Assembly: GCA_029776995.1 (NCBI GenBank)
Contig: JAKOTZ010000262.1
Span: forward strand, 1-51,408
Reading direction: 5' to 3'
Length of the DNA stretch: 51,408 nt
From: Candidatus Hydrogenedentota bacterium
GTDB lineage: Bacteria; Hydrogenedentota; Hydrogenedentia; Hydrogenedentales; CAITNO01
A program made the translations under genes and the position numbers. Under the pieces are notes generated by a model, which was given only the letters and a program-made list of their open reading frames with translations, made no database searches and was not told where the DNA came from. Numbering within the stretch: the first letter of the stretch is position 1; each line of letters begins with the position of its first letter. This document shows positions 25,994-34,267 of this stretch, one piece after another.

Positions 25994-26588
25994 CGGGGGG
26001 TGCCTCGGCGCCTTCCATGGCCAGGTCGTAATCCACGGTATGCCACTGCCCGCCGTCCAGGTGCCGCGCGAGAACGAACAGGAAATCGCTCAGACGGTTG
26101 ACAAAGGGAAACAGTTCAGACAGCCGGGATTCCGGGTACCGTTCCGCCAGCGCGGTCAGCCTGCGTTCGAACTGGCGCGCGATCACGGCAGCCATGTCGG
26201 CTTCGGCGGCGACCGGGTTGGAGGCGGATACGATGAACACCCGGGGCAGCTGCACCTCAGCTTCCAGCCGGGCCTGTTCCCGTTCCAGCCTGGCCAGGTG
26301 TCCCACCCCGACGAAACCCCGTTTCCACTGGGGTTTTCGGTTGAGCGGGTCGCTCAGTTCGGAACCCATCAGAAAGCACACGTTCAGCAGCCACCAGAGG
26401 ATTTCTCCTTCGCGGGTTCTGGACGGATCCCGCTCCAGCGCCATCAGCCGCAGCCGTGCCAGTTGTGCCCGCAGCGCGTCCAGAGCTCCGGCTGCCTCTA
26501 CGGCCGGATCATGCTTGGGCACAACATCGCCGGAAAGCAGGCGGGTCATGCCCCTGTCGCCCTGTCGGGTGGTTACCTGGGATTTCAT
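25968..26588 (-). CDS. cob(I)alamin adenosyltransferase, PduO type
   Basis: A 206-residue protein of the PduO-type ATP:cob(I)alamin adenosyltransferase family, which makes adenosylcobalamin. The ATP-binding start is TTRQGDRGMTRLLSGDVVPK and the C-terminal family signature is FVNRLSDFLFVLARHL. The usual RRAER motif reads RQFER, so one conserved Arg is Gln. Residues near the middle (LNVCFLMGSELSDP) fit the five-helix bundle. The start overlaps the exonuclease stop (ATGA). No B12-dependent enzyme is near. The altered motif leaves room for another role. Confidence 0.78.
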   Translation of the reverse strand: MKSQVTTRQGDRGMTRLLSGDVVPKHDPAVEAAGALDALRAQLARLRLMALERDPSRTREGEILWWLLNVCFLMGSELSDPLNRKPQWKRGFVGVGHLARLEREQARLEAEVQLPRVFIVSASNPVAAEADMAAVIARQFERRLTALAERYPESRLSELFPFVNRLSDFLFVLARHLDGGQWHTVDYDLAMEGAEAPPDASAEDLT

Positions 26589-27379
26589 GGGCGCTGATTC
26601 CTTTTTCCGGCCTTCCGGGGCGCTTCCAGTTCCAGGGCTACCGGGCAGTGGTCCGAGCCTGTCACTTCTCCGCAGATCCAGGCGTTTTTAACCTGTTTCA
26701 TCAGCGCTTCGTCCACGCAGAAATAATCAATTCTCCAGCCGACGTTTCTCGCCCGGGCCCCGCCCCGGTAGAACCACCACGAATATTCCACCCGGTCCGG
26801 ATGCAGCCGGCGGAACGTATCCGCGTAGCCCCGCGCCAGGAAACGGCTCATCGCCTCCCGTTCCTCGATGTAGTAGCCGGCGCTGTTCTCATTCTCTTTG
26901 GGGCGTGCCAGGTCGATCGGCTGATGGGCGATATTGAAGTCTCCCGTTAAGATCACGTGTTTTCCCGACTGCCGGATCCGGTCGGCGAGATCGCCGACAG
27001 CCTCGCAGAAACGCACCTTGTAATCGATTCGGCGCCGTTCCTCCTGACTGTTCGGCCAGTACCCGTTGATCAGGCAGAACCAGTCGAAGTCCGCCACCTG
27101 GACCCGGCCTTCCGAATCAAACTCGGGATCACCCATTGGCGCTACCGATCGGGGCTCGATTTTCGTGAACAGGGCAGTACCGCTGTATCCGCGTTTGGCC
27201 GCCGGGTTCCAGTAAGTGTAGTAACCCTCCGGCGCGCGGATCTCCGGCGGAAGTTCATCCGGCAGCGCGCGCGTTTCCTGCAGGCACAGAATGTCCGGAC
27301 GGACCGACTGGAACCATTCCATAAACCCATTTTTCAATGCCGCGCGCAGTCCGTTTACGTTCCATGACATCAGAATCAT
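26585..27379 (-). CDS. xth: exodeoxyribonuclease III
   Basis: A 264-residue ExoIII/AP-endonuclease that nicks DNA at abasic sites in base-excision repair. Motifs in order: MSWNVNGLRA (Asn), LCLQETRA (metal Glu), GYSGTALFTK, INGYWPNSQEE, LTGDFNIAH (Asp/Asn pair), WRIDYF and TGSDHCPVALE (Asp-His). All catalytic residues of the family are present and the length is typical. GAGGA lies six bases before ATG 27379. It leads a four-gene minus-strand operon. Confidence 0.97.
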   Translation of the reverse strand: MILMSWNVNGLRAALKNGFMEWFQSVRPDILCLQETRALPDELPPEIRAPEGYYTYWNPAAKRGYSGTALFTKIEPRSVAPMGDPEFDSEGRVQVADFDWFCLINGYWPNSQEERRRIDYKVRFCEAVGDLADRIRQSGKHVILTGDFNIAHQPIDLARPKENENSAGYYIEEREAMSRFLARGYADTFRRLHPDRVEYSWWFYRGGARARNVGWRIDYFCVDEALMKQVKNAWICGEVTGSDHCPVALELEAPRKAGKRNQRP

Positions 27380-27680
27380 ATGCCGTCCTCAGTCCTGCAT
27401 CCCCGGGAAGGATTAACCGTACGCGTTGTGCCTTTACGGCAGCGACAGGGATGTCCTGAAAAAACATGCTACACCGCGCCGGTCATTCCTGGCAATCGCG
27501 GTTTCAGCTTCAAGATGCATATGGAATAGCCCTGTCTGTCCGCAAGGTATGGCCGGGCGGAATCTGTCAGGCGATTTTTGTTATACTGATAGCCTTGCGA
27601 GGTTTGCGGATCACGCCCGACAGCGTCGTATGGTTTGTCTGACCGGCAGGAACGCTGTCCAGAAATTACGGAGAAACAGA
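27380..27680. other. divergent intergenic region between xth and the leuB-like gene
   Basis: I see no gene here. An extended -10 element, TGT-TATACT at 27579-27587, would start leuB transcription near 27594, leaving a leader of about 87 bases. No clear -35. The coding-looking frame upstream of 27681 has none of the family's features. Confidence 0.45.
27579..27587 (+). promoter_or_regulatory. extended -10 of the leuB-like gene
   Basis: TGT-TATACT matches the extended -10 consensus in five of six hexamer positions. No matching -35 at 16-18 bases. Confidence 0.5.
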
Positions 27681-28760
27681 ATGAAAACCTATAAAATCGC
27701 ATTGCTTCCCGGTGACGGCACAGGTCCTGAAGTGCTGGACGAAGGCGTGAAGGTGGTTCAGGCGGCCGCCGAAAAATGCGGATTCAAACTGGAAACGCAA
27801 CTGTACGATTTCGGCGGTGAGCGGTACATGCGAACCGGTGAAGTGCTTCCAGACAGCGCTCCCGACGAATTGCGCCAATATGACGCGATTTACCTCGGCG
27901 CTATCGGCCACCCGGATGTCAAACCGGGGATCCTTGAAAAGGGAATCCTGCTCCGGTTGCGTTTTGAGCTGGATCAGTACATTAACCTTCGGCCCGTAAA
28001 ACTGTATCCGGGCGTGTGGACCCCCGTGAAGGATAAAGGTCCGGAAGACATTGATTTTGTCGTGGTCCGCGAAAATACCCAGGACCTGTACTGCGGCATG
28101 GGCGGACTTATGCATGAAGGCACGCCAAACGAAGTGGCAACCCAGGTGGCCATCTACTCCCGGTTCGGCGTGGACCGCTGCCTCCGGTACGCTTTTGAAT
28201 ACACCCGCAAGCGGAATAAGCGCAAAACCCTGACGCTGGTCGGAAAAACCAACGTGCTGACCTACGTTTACGGCCTTTGGGAACGGGCCTTCCACGAAAT
28301 GGGCGAACGGGATTACCCGGATATCAAGCGGGAGTATGCCCATGTGGACGCGACCACCATGTGGTTCGTGAAGAACCCGGAGTGGTTTGACGTGATCGTG
28401 ACCGGGAACATGTTTGGCGATATCATCACGGATCTGGGCGCGATGATCCAGGGCGGTATGGGGGTCGCGGCCGGCGGCAATATCAATCCGGAAGGGGTCT
28501 CCATGTTTGAACCGATCGGCGGCAGCGCGCCGAAATATACCGGCCAGAACGTGATTAACCCGTTGGCCTGCATTTTTGCCGGCCAGATGATGCTCGACCA
28601 TCTGGGTGAGACGGAAGCCGCCCGGATTGTCGAGGATGCCTGCGTGCGATTCCTGCAGTCCGGTGTGCTTCCCGGCCTTTCCGTGGTGGATATCAAAAAG
28701 GCGGGGCTTTCCACCACAAAAATTGGAGACATGATTGTCGAAAACGTGGCGTCGATGTAG
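27681..28760 (+). CDS. leuB: 3-isopropylmalate dehydrogenase-like enzyme
   Basis: A 359-residue beta-decarboxylating dehydrogenase (isocitrate/isopropylmalate family). It begins ALLPGDGTGPEV and has GAIGHPDVKPGILEKGILLR, then LRFELDQYINLRPVKLYPGV (substrate Arg residues), VVRENTQDLYCG, the Tyr/Lys region NVLTYVYGLW and the metal site DVIVTGNMFGDIITDLG, followed by FEPIGGSAPKYTG. This fits LeuB, but tartrate/malate dehydrogenases of the family share the pattern; no leuA, leuC or leuD is nearby, so the substrate is inferred. GGAG lies seven bases before ATG 27681. Confidence 0.82.
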   Translation: MKTYKIALLPGDGTGPEVLDEGVKVVQAAAEKCGFKLETQLYDFGGERYMRTGEVLPDSAPDELRQYDAIYLGAIGHPDVKPGILEKGILLRLRFELDQYINLRPVKLYPGVWTPVKDKGPEDIDFVVVRENTQDLYCGMGGLMHEGTPNEVATQVAIYSRFGVDRCLRYAFEYTRKRNKRKTLTLVGKTNVLTYVYGLWERAFHEMGERDYPDIKREYAHVDATTMWFVKNPEWFDVIVTGNMFGDIITDLGAMIQGGMGVAAGGNINPEGVSMFEPIGGSAPKYTGQNVINPLACIFAGQMMLDHLGETEAARIVEDACVRFLQSGVLPGLSVVDIKKAGLSTTKIGDMIVENVASM

Positions 28761-28851
28761 CGGATCGGCGTTTCCGGTGCCGTAATTAGCTCCCCTCGGC
28801 GAGGTCCCGGGTGTTTTTTAGAGAAACATTCCCAAAAACGAAAAATTTAAC

Positions 28852-28880
28852 TTGACTTTTGCGCTGGAATCAGGCATAAT
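28852..28880 (+). promoter_or_regulatory. strong consensus promoter of the glycine-rich secreted protein
   Basis: TTGACT (28852-28857), a 17-base spacer and CATAAT (28875-28880) make one of the best sigma-70-type promoters in the window. Transcription would start near 28887, giving a leader of about 60 bases. A run of six T at 28814-28819 just upstream may mark the end of the previous transcript. Confidence 0.75.
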
Positions 28881-28946
28881 TACCTTAGACAGCCCCAATG
28901 ACGGGCAGTGTAGGCAACAAAGAATTAAACACAGGAGACGGACGCC

Positions 28947-29168
28947 GTGAAAAAGACTGTATTTATCGTAGTGATGGCGCTTGTGATGGCCGTGGTTGCC
29001 GGTGTGGCAATGGCAGCGGATTCTCCTGCATCCACCCATACCCCCACCATCCGTGTGGCGGGCAGCACGGTCTCCGGCGGAGCGGGCGGTCTGGGCGGAG
29101 TCGCGGGCGGTCTTGCCGGTGGATCGACCGGTGGCAGTGGCGCAGATCTGAAAGTCGCCCAGTACTGA
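28947..29168 (+). CDS. small secreted glycine-rich protein
   Basis: 73 residues from GTG 28947 (AGGAG about nine bases upstream). A signal peptide is clear: MKKTVFIVVMALVMAVVAG, cleavage likely after AMA. The mature part of about 50 residues starts ADSPASTHTPTIRVAG, has a Gly/Ala core in short GG repeats (GGAGGLGGVAGGLAGG) and ends GADLKVAQY. There is no Cys. With a consensus promoter and a very strong terminator it is a single-gene unit, probably highly expressed. I recognise no family; structural surface protein, secreted peptide and bacteriocin-like roles are all open. Confidence 0.75.
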   Translation: MKKTVFIVVMALVMAVVAGVAMAADSPASTHTPTIRVAGSTVSGGAGGLGGVAGGLAGGSTGGSGADLKVAQY

Positions 29169-29193
29169 AACTGATCTGAAGAGATTAAGTGAA

Positions 29194-29231
29194 AAAAAGC
29201 TCTCACGTCAGTGATGACGGGGGAGCTTTTT
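29194..29231 (+). terminator. strong intrinsic terminator after the glycine-rich protein
   Basis: An 11-base-pair outer stem (AAAAAGCTCTC with GGGAGCTTTTT) continues after one mismatch into CGTCA/TGACG closed by a GTGA tetraloop. The 3' side runs into TTTTTATTTT. The A-run on the left could let it work on both strands, which would also serve the converging glpQ-like gene. Confidence 0.85.
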
Positions 29232-29395
29232 ATTTTGGGATCAATATTTACTTGCCGGACTGGTGAAAAAAGAATTTCAGCTATTCCCCCTGATCTTTCT
29301 GATCTGGGATATTTGACGCAATCCCGAGGAGAGATGAAAGGGCAGGGGGATAAAATGGTGTAGAGAAGTCCTGGCAGATGCAGATAAGATTGATG

Positions 29396-30382
29396 TTAAC
29401 GGTTAAAGACGGACTGCCGGACCTTTATTGCGGTACCGGTAAAATCGGTAAATAGTCCGTCAACGCCATATTCCTGGTAAAATTTTTCCAGCTCCGCCGT
29501 GATATCCGCGTAACCTGACCCCACCTGATCGTCCCGAAACGTATAGGGATGCACTTTAAGCCCCAGCGCGTGAGCACGACTGACCAACGATGGATCCTTG
29601 TCCACCAGTGTTTTGTCGGGACCAATCGCCTGGGCAATTTCCGCGATAGCCTGCAGCCCTTTGTCGGTCAGCATGCCCCGCTGCATGGGATGGTCGGAAA
29701 TCAGCTGTACCATCGGCAACGCGCAACCCAGTTCTTTGCGGAGGCGGCGCAGCGCGTCAGGATCAAAACATTGAATGTAAACGGGACAATTTTTCTCTCC
29801 GACCTTAAGGCTTTGTGCCAGGGCAAGAAAGTCTGCCTCCATCGGCTTTCCTTCCTTCCGGTGGAATGCGGGATCTTTAAGTTCGGGATATACGCCCACT
29901 TTCCGCCCGGTTGACCGGTTCAACCCCTGAACCAGTTGTACCACTTCTTCAAATGTGGGGATGGTCAAAATTTCAATTTCCTGAGGGAACCGGTTGGAGA
30001 GCCGTTCCCGGGCGCGCAGCTGGCGGATTTCATCCAAAGTAAAATCGATGGCGTACCAGCGCCCGTCAGCGCGTTTTCGGTCGGGAAACCATTTGGCCAC
30101 ATCCGTTGTGTCTTCCAGGTGGATATCGTGCCGGCAGATGAATGCGCCATCCCGGGTACGCACCAGGTCCGGTTCAATATAATCCGCGCCCATGCCGTAT
30201 GCCATGGCATACGCTGCCAGGGTATGCTCGGGCAGGTACCCGCTCGCTCCCCGGTGCGCGATGATCACCGGCGGGGTTTCCAGCGGCTGTTCCGGCCTGG
30301 CTGATTCGCTCCAGCCAAGCATAACCAGGGCGGGGAGTACCAGGATTAACGGGTTTACCAGGCGTACACTCGACGTTTTCAT
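29396..30382 (-). CDS. glpQ: secreted glycerophosphodiester phosphodiesterase
   Basis: A 328-residue GDPD-family enzyme that cleaves glycerophosphodiesters to glycerol-3-phosphate and an alcohol. It has a signal peptide (LVNPLILVLPALVMLG), the catalytic pattern AHRGASGYLPEHTLAAY and EPDLVRTRDG, the HD pair in CRHDIHLEDTTD, and the late Lys/Trp-region VGVYPELKDPAF. The length fits periplasmic GlpQ. ATG 30382 overlaps the stop of the NYN gene (ATGA), so it belongs to the pgsA-alr-NYN operon and could recycle phospholipid head groups. Confidence 0.93.
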   Translation of the reverse strand: MKTSSVRLVNPLILVLPALVMLGWSESARPEQPLETPPVIIAHRGASGYLPEHTLAAYAMAYGMGADYIEPDLVRTRDGAFICRHDIHLEDTTDVAKWFPDRKRADGRWYAIDFTLDEIRQLRARERLSNRFPQEIEILTIPTFEEVVQLVQGLNRSTGRKVGVYPELKDPAFHRKEGKPMEADFLALAQSLKVGEKNCPVYIQCFDPDALRRLRKELGCALPMVQLISDHPMQRGMLTDKGLQAIAEIAQAIGPDKTLVDKDPSLVSRAHALGLKVHPYTFRDDQVGSGYADITAELEKFYQEYGVDGLFTDFTGTAIKVRQSVFNR

Positions 30383-30942
30383 GATCGTCCTTTCTTTTCA
30401 GGGTGTTTTCGAAGGAGTTTTTCCCGGATGGCCTGCAGGCTGGCGCGGGCCTGGTCATCAAGGGCGTCTTCCACCCGTCCGCGGTTCCGTGCCGACTCCA
30501 TCTGCGCCGCGGCGAGCCGTTCCCTGACCCGGTCCGCCTGCTCTTTCAGTGTTTTGAGGAAATACGCTGCGTCTACAGTCAGGCTGCCCATGCCCCGGCA
30601 GAGGTCGCGGATCCCCCGGTCACTGCTGACGACCACCAGTTCGGACCGGACCGGATGGCGCTGAACATATCTTTCAATGTAAGCGTCGGCAGACTGCCGC
30701 TCTGCCGTATAGGTGATGGTCAGGCGCGGCGACTGTGCGGAGACCGCCGTAGACCCGGACGGCGGCGCGTCATGGCGTCCGTCAAACACCAGTGTCACCG
30801 CGCAGCTGTTCATGAGCGTAAAATCAATCAGCCGGGAAATCAGCTGCTCGCGGGCAGCGCGGGAATCCTGAAACAGAAGCTTCCGCAGGGATGGGTCTTT
30901 GTGGATGACATTATAACCGTCGATCAGGTAATGCTCAGCCAC
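30379..30942 (-). CDS. NYN-domain ribonuclease, YacP/Rae1-like
   Basis: A 187-residue protein with a PIN-like NYN domain: YLIDGYNVIH at the start (catalytic Asp and Asn), TLVFDGRHD, SADAYIERYV (acidic) and VVVSSDRGIRD. This matches the YacP family; B. subtilis Rae1 is a ribosome-associated mRNA nuclease of this family. The last 60 residues are a charged helical tail. GTG at 30942 has GGAG nine bases upstream, 15 bases after the alr stop. Confidence 0.88.
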   Translation of the reverse strand: MAEHYLIDGYNVIHKDPSLRKLLFQDSRAAREQLISRLIDFTLMNSCAVTLVFDGRHDAPPSGSTAVSAQSPRLTITYTAERQSADAYIERYVQRHPVRSELVVVSSDRGIRDLCRGMGSLTVDAAYFLKTLKEQADRVRERLAAAQMESARNRGRVEDALDDQARASLQAIREKLLRKHPEKKGRS

Positions 30943-30957
30943 GCGCGGTTGCTCCGT

Positions 30958-32088
30958 TTATGGTTCCCCGATGTATACCCGTTCCACGCGCGAACCGATC
31001 CCTGTCAGGATCACGTACGGGATCGTGCCGGCCCAGCGGGCCAGTTCTTCCGCGGTAATCTGGTCGGGACCGTCGACACCAATCAGCGTGACCGGATCCC
31101 CCTGGCGGACCTCCGGCAGATGGGTCACCTCGACCATGGTCTGGTCCATGCAGACGCTGCCCCGCACCGGACACCGTTTTCCGCGGATGAGCACGTAGCC
31201 CCGGTTGCTCAGCGCGTGCGGGTATCCGTCCGCGTATCCCACGGGGATCACGGCAATGCGGGCCGGATCCTGGGTGCGGTAGGTCCGGCCGTAGCCGATG
31301 GATGCGCCCCCGGGCAGTTCCCGCACCTGAATTACCCGGGTTTCCCAGCGCAGCACCCGTTCCAGCAGTCCAGCGTTTGGCGCGGGAGGTCCCGGCCAGA
31401 TGCCATAGGTAAGCAGCCCCGGGCGGACGGCGTCAAATACGCTGTCCGCGTAGTGCACCAGCCCGGCGCTGTTTGCGGCGTGGGCGCAGGTAAAGGGTAT
31501 GCCCGCCTGCGCGGCATCCCGCAGCAGCTGCCGGAAACGTTTGATCTGGGCGCGGGTTTCCGGTTCATCGGGATTGTCCGCTGAAGGGAAGTGGGTCGCG
31601 ATGCCTTCAATATCCAGCCGGGCAATTCGGGATATCCGCCGCATGGCCTCGACTGCTTCGGAATCGTGAAATCCCTGCCGTCCCATGCCGGTGTCGACCT
31701 TAACGTGTACCCGGACCACTTTGTCCAGCCGTTCAGCAATTTCCCCGAGCCGTACCGCCATATCCAAATCAGAAAGGCCGATTCGCAGGTCCAGTTCAAC
31801 CGCCTGGTCAAGCTGGTCCATGTGGGGCGATACCATTAACAGGATCGGCGCGCTGATACCGGCCGCCCGCAGCGCGGCCGCCTCGTCCAGAGAGGCCACC
31901 CCAAGCAGCAGGCAGCCCTCGGTTGCCGCAACTTTTCCCAGTGGGATCAGGCCGTGCCCGTATGCGTTGGCTTTGATCACGGCGATAATGCCCGCGGAAC
32001 CTCCCGCAAGACGCCGGGCCAGCCGCAGATTGTGGCGGTAGGCGTTCAGGTCGATCAGCGCGCGGCTGGGGCTTTTCCAGGCGTTCAT
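30958..32088 (-). CDS. alr: alanine racemase
   Basis: A 376-residue PLP enzyme converting L- to D-alanine for peptidoglycan. The PLP lysine is in AVIKANAYGHG (about residue 39), followed by GVASLDEAAALRAAG, HVKVDTGMGRQGF, THFPSAD, HAANSAG, and the second catalytic region SIGYGRTYR with IPVGYADGYPHALSN. The C-terminal barrel has SVCMDQTMVEV. ATG 32088 overlaps the pgsA stop (ATGA). A long open frame upstream runs across pgsA on another frame and is not part of the protein. Confidence 0.97.
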   Translation of the reverse strand: MNAWKSPSRALIDLNAYRHNLRLARRLAGGSAGIIAVIKANAYGHGLIPLGKVAATEGCLLLGVASLDEAAALRAAGISAPILLMVSPHMDQLDQAVELDLRIGLSDLDMAVRLGEIAERLDKVVRVHVKVDTGMGRQGFHDSEAVEAMRRISRIARLDIEGIATHFPSADNPDEPETRAQIKRFRQLLRDAAQAGIPFTCAHAANSAGLVHYADSVFDAVRPGLLTYGIWPGPPAPNAGLLERVLRWETRVIQVRELPGGASIGYGRTYRTQDPARIAVIPVGYADGYPHALSNRGYVLIRGKRCPVRGSVCMDQTMVEVTHLPEVRQGDPVTLIGVDGPDQITAEELARWAGTIPYVILTGIGSRVERVYIGEP

Positions 32089-32699
32089 GCGGAATGTTCC
32101 CCGCCTGCGGTTCGCAACGCCTGCCAGTTTACCCACGCGAACTGGGCGCCGGAAAATGCGGTATACAGCGCGACAATCGATATGGCCGCCATCGAAATCC
32201 ACTGCAAGATCGGGCCGGCCACAGACTGGAGGCCTGCCGCGTCCGCGTGCCATGTCAGCGCGGCACGCCACAGGATCGCCAGGGCCAGAAATACAAACAC
32301 GTAAACCATCTGAAATACGGTTTTTGCCTTGCCGTAGGTGTTCGCGCCCAGCACCACCCCGTCCGCGGCCACCAGCGCCCGGGCTCCGGTCACCAGGAAT
32401 TCCCGCGCCAGGATTACCACCACCGCCCATCCGGGAACCCACAATTCCGGCAGGTCTCGCATCATGATGAACGCGGCGACCATGAGCACTTTGTCAGCCA
32501 GCGGATCCATCAGCTTGCCGAAATTGGATACCATGCCGTAGCGCCGGGCTAGCTTGCCGTCGTAATGGTCCGTGATGGCGGCCGCGGTGAATACCACATA
32601 CGCCGCCGCCAGGGATGCCAGCGACGGAATCGACATCAACGCCACAAACACGCCCGCAAGAACGCATCGCGCCAGGGTAAGTTGATTCGGCAGGTTCAT
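32085..32699 (-). CDS. pgsA: CDP-diacylglycerol-glycerol-3-phosphate 3-phosphatidyltransferase
   Basis: A 204-residue membrane protein that makes phosphatidylglycerophosphate. The start NLPNQLTLARC is typical of PgsA. The CDP-alcohol phosphotransferase motif is complete: D-x2-D-G-x2-A-R-x8-G-x3-D-x3-D in DHYDGKLARR ... FGKLMDPLADK. About five hydrophobic helices follow. ATG 32699 is preferred over a start 12 codons upstream because of the family N-terminus. It leads the alr/NYN/glpQ operon. Confidence 0.94.
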   Translation of the reverse strand: MNLPNQLTLARCVLAGVFVALMSIPSLASLAAAYVVFTAAAITDHYDGKLARRYGMVSNFGKLMDPLADKVLMVAAFIMMRDLPELWVPGWAVVVILAREFLVTGARALVAADGVVLGANTYGKAKTVFQMVYVFVFLALAILWRAALTWHADAAGLQSVAGPILQWISMAAISIVALYTAFSGAQFAWVNWQALRTAGGEHSA

Positions 32700-32911
32700 A
32701 ATATCATTGTAACAAAGCGCCCGGCTCCGCCGCATGCTGTGGAATGGCCTGTCCTGCGTTCATTAACCTGTTCATTACACCGGGAAACTGAGGAAATGCT
32801 GAGCGGTGAAGAAATACCCCGAAATAAAACACGCCGCCCATTCCCGGAAAATTTTTCCAAAAAATGTTCATCGACTTTGAATCCAGCCGGACAGGCAGTC
32901 AACGGGCAGCA

Positions 32912-32941
32912 TTGCGGATGGCCGGGAATTTTTGCTAAACT
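32912..32941 (+). promoter_or_regulatory. promoter of the yebC-ruvC-namZ fusion operon
   Basis: TTGCGG (32912-32917) and TAAACT (32936-32941) with an 18-base spacer; TGC before the -10 makes it extended. Predicted start near 32948. Confidence 0.55.
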
Positions 32942-32954
32942 GTAACTGCCGGAC

Positions 32955-32966
32955 CTTTCCGGAAAG
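32955..32966. promoter_or_regulatory. 12-base perfect palindrome in the yebC leader
   Basis: CTTTCCGGAAAG is a perfect palindrome centred about 13 bases after the predicted transcription start. The position would suit a repressor operator, but no regulator is known. Confidence 0.3.
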
Positions 32967-32994
32967 TACAGCAGGACCAGGAGAAACACGTCTC

Positions 32995-33747
32995 ATGTCA
33001 GGACACTCAAAGTGGAGTACCATTAAACGGAAAAAAGGCGCATTGGATGCCAAGCGGGGCAAGATTTTTTCGCGTCTGGCCAAGGAAATCACCATCGCCG
33101 TGCGCCAGGGCGGGCCGGACCCGAACGGAAACGCCCGGCTGCGGACCGTGCTGATTGCCTGCCGGAATAACAATATGCCCCGTGAGAATATCGAACGGGC
33201 CATCAAACGGGGTACAGGCGAAATCGAAGGTGCGGCCTATGAGGAAATCCGTTACGAAGCTTACGGCCCCGGCGGCGTGGGCATCCTGATTGACGTGACT
33301 ACGGATAACAAAAACCGCACCCTGGCGGAAGTTCGCCACCTGGTAACCAAGGCCGGCGGGTCCATGGCGGCCGCCAACGCGGTAGCGTGGAATTTTGATT
33401 CCCGCGGCGTGATTACGGTTCCCAAGGAAGGTATTTCAGACGACGAAATCCTTGAAAAAGCTATCGAAGCCGGCGCCGAGGACGTGGACAGCTCCGGGGA
33501 CGTGCATGAAATTTACACGGACCCCACCCAGCTTCACGCGGTCGCCGACGCGTTTGAAAAAATGGGAATCAAAGCCCAGGAAATCGAACTGAAAATGATT
33601 CCCAAGACCCTTCAGAAAGTGGATGGCAAAATGGCGGGCGCCGTGCTGAAGCTCCTGGACGCGCTCGAAGAACACGACGACGTACAGAATGTGTTCTCCA
33701 ACGCGGACATCAGCGAGCAGGACATGGAGGCGGCACTCAACGAGTAA
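32995..33747 (+). CDS. yebC: YebC/TACO1-family translation or transcription factor
   Basis: A 250-residue member of the YebC/PmpR/TACO1 family. It starts MSGHSKWSTIKRKKGALDAK and has GKIFSRLAKEITIAVRQGG, NNNMPRENIERAIKRGTGE, and a Gly-rich core YEAYGPGGVGILIDVTTDN with KAGGSMA. TACO1-like proteins help ribosomes pass proline stretches, while some YebC proteins are DNA-binding. It sits upstream of ruvC as in many genomes. ATG 32995 is fixed by the family N-terminus. Confidence 0.97.
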   Translation: MSGHSKWSTIKRKKGALDAKRGKIFSRLAKEITIAVRQGGPDPNGNARLRTVLIACRNNNMPRENIERAIKRGTGEIEGAAYEEIRYEAYGPGGVGILIDVTTDNKNRTLAEVRHLVTKAGGSMAAANAVAWNFDSRGVITVPKEGISDDEILEKAIEAGAEDVDSSGDVHEIYTDPTQLHAVADAFEKMGIKAQEIELKMIPKTLQKVDGKMAGAVLKLLDALEEHDDVQNVFSNADISEQDMEAALNE

Positions 33748-33751
33748 GCGA

Positions 33752-34267
33752 TTGCGCGCCATCGGTTTTGACCCCGGCACAGCGGCTGCGGGATGGGGAG
33801 TGGTGGAACTTTCGGGCGGCCGTCTGAGGCATGTGGCCCACGGGGTGATTGCGACCGGTCCCGAAGATGCGATGCCGGTCCGCCTGGCCTACCTGTATAA
33901 GTGTGTCGACGAGTTGCTGACGGACTACCATCCTGACTGCGTGTGCGTGGAACGGCTGTTTTTCAAACAGAATGTTACCAATGGCATAACGGTTGCCCAG
34001 GCCAGGGGGGTGATCCTGCTTGCCGCGGCGCAGCGGGATCTGCCCATCGGCGAGTTCAGCCCCACGGAAGCTAAAACGGCAGTGACCGGCTACGGCCGGG
34101 CGGAAAAACGCCAGGTTCAGGAAATGACGCGGCTGTTGCTGGGATTGGAAGAACGGCCTCGTCCGGATGATGCCGCGGACGCGCTCGCGCTGGCCATCTG
34201 CATGCTGCAGAACCGGTCCGGCCTGCCTTTCCCATCCATTCCGCCCGGCAGAAAAGATCGCCCATGA
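33752..34267 (+). CDS. ruvC: crossover junction endodeoxyribonuclease RuvC
   Basis: A 171-residue Holliday-junction resolvase. The first catalytic Asp is in AIGFDPGTAAAGWG, the catalytic Glu in VERLFFKQNV, and the C-terminal acids in DDAADALALAI. The start is inferred as TTG 33752, four bases after the yebC stop, since RuvC begins just before [LI]-G-[IF]-D-P-G; no ATG or GTG is placed correctly. No ruvA or ruvB follows. The stop overlaps the next ATG (ATGA). Confidence 0.92.
   Translation: MRAIGFDPGTAAAGWGVVELSGGRLRHVAHGVIATGPEDAMPVRLAYLYKCVDELLTDYHPDCVCVERLFFKQNVTNGITVAQARGVILLAAAQRDLPIGEFSPTEAKTAVTGYGRAEKRQVQEMTRLLLGLEERPRPDDAADALALAICMLQNRSGLPFPSIPPGRKDRP

Noticed and set aside
27426-27680. 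N-terminal extension of the leuB-like enzyme
   Set aside because: It runs through the promoter region and lacks family sequence; ATG 27681 with GGAG fits.
32089-32442. N-terminal extension of alanine racemase
   Set aside because: It overlaps pgsA in another frame and the family starts at the ATG overlapping the pgsA stop.
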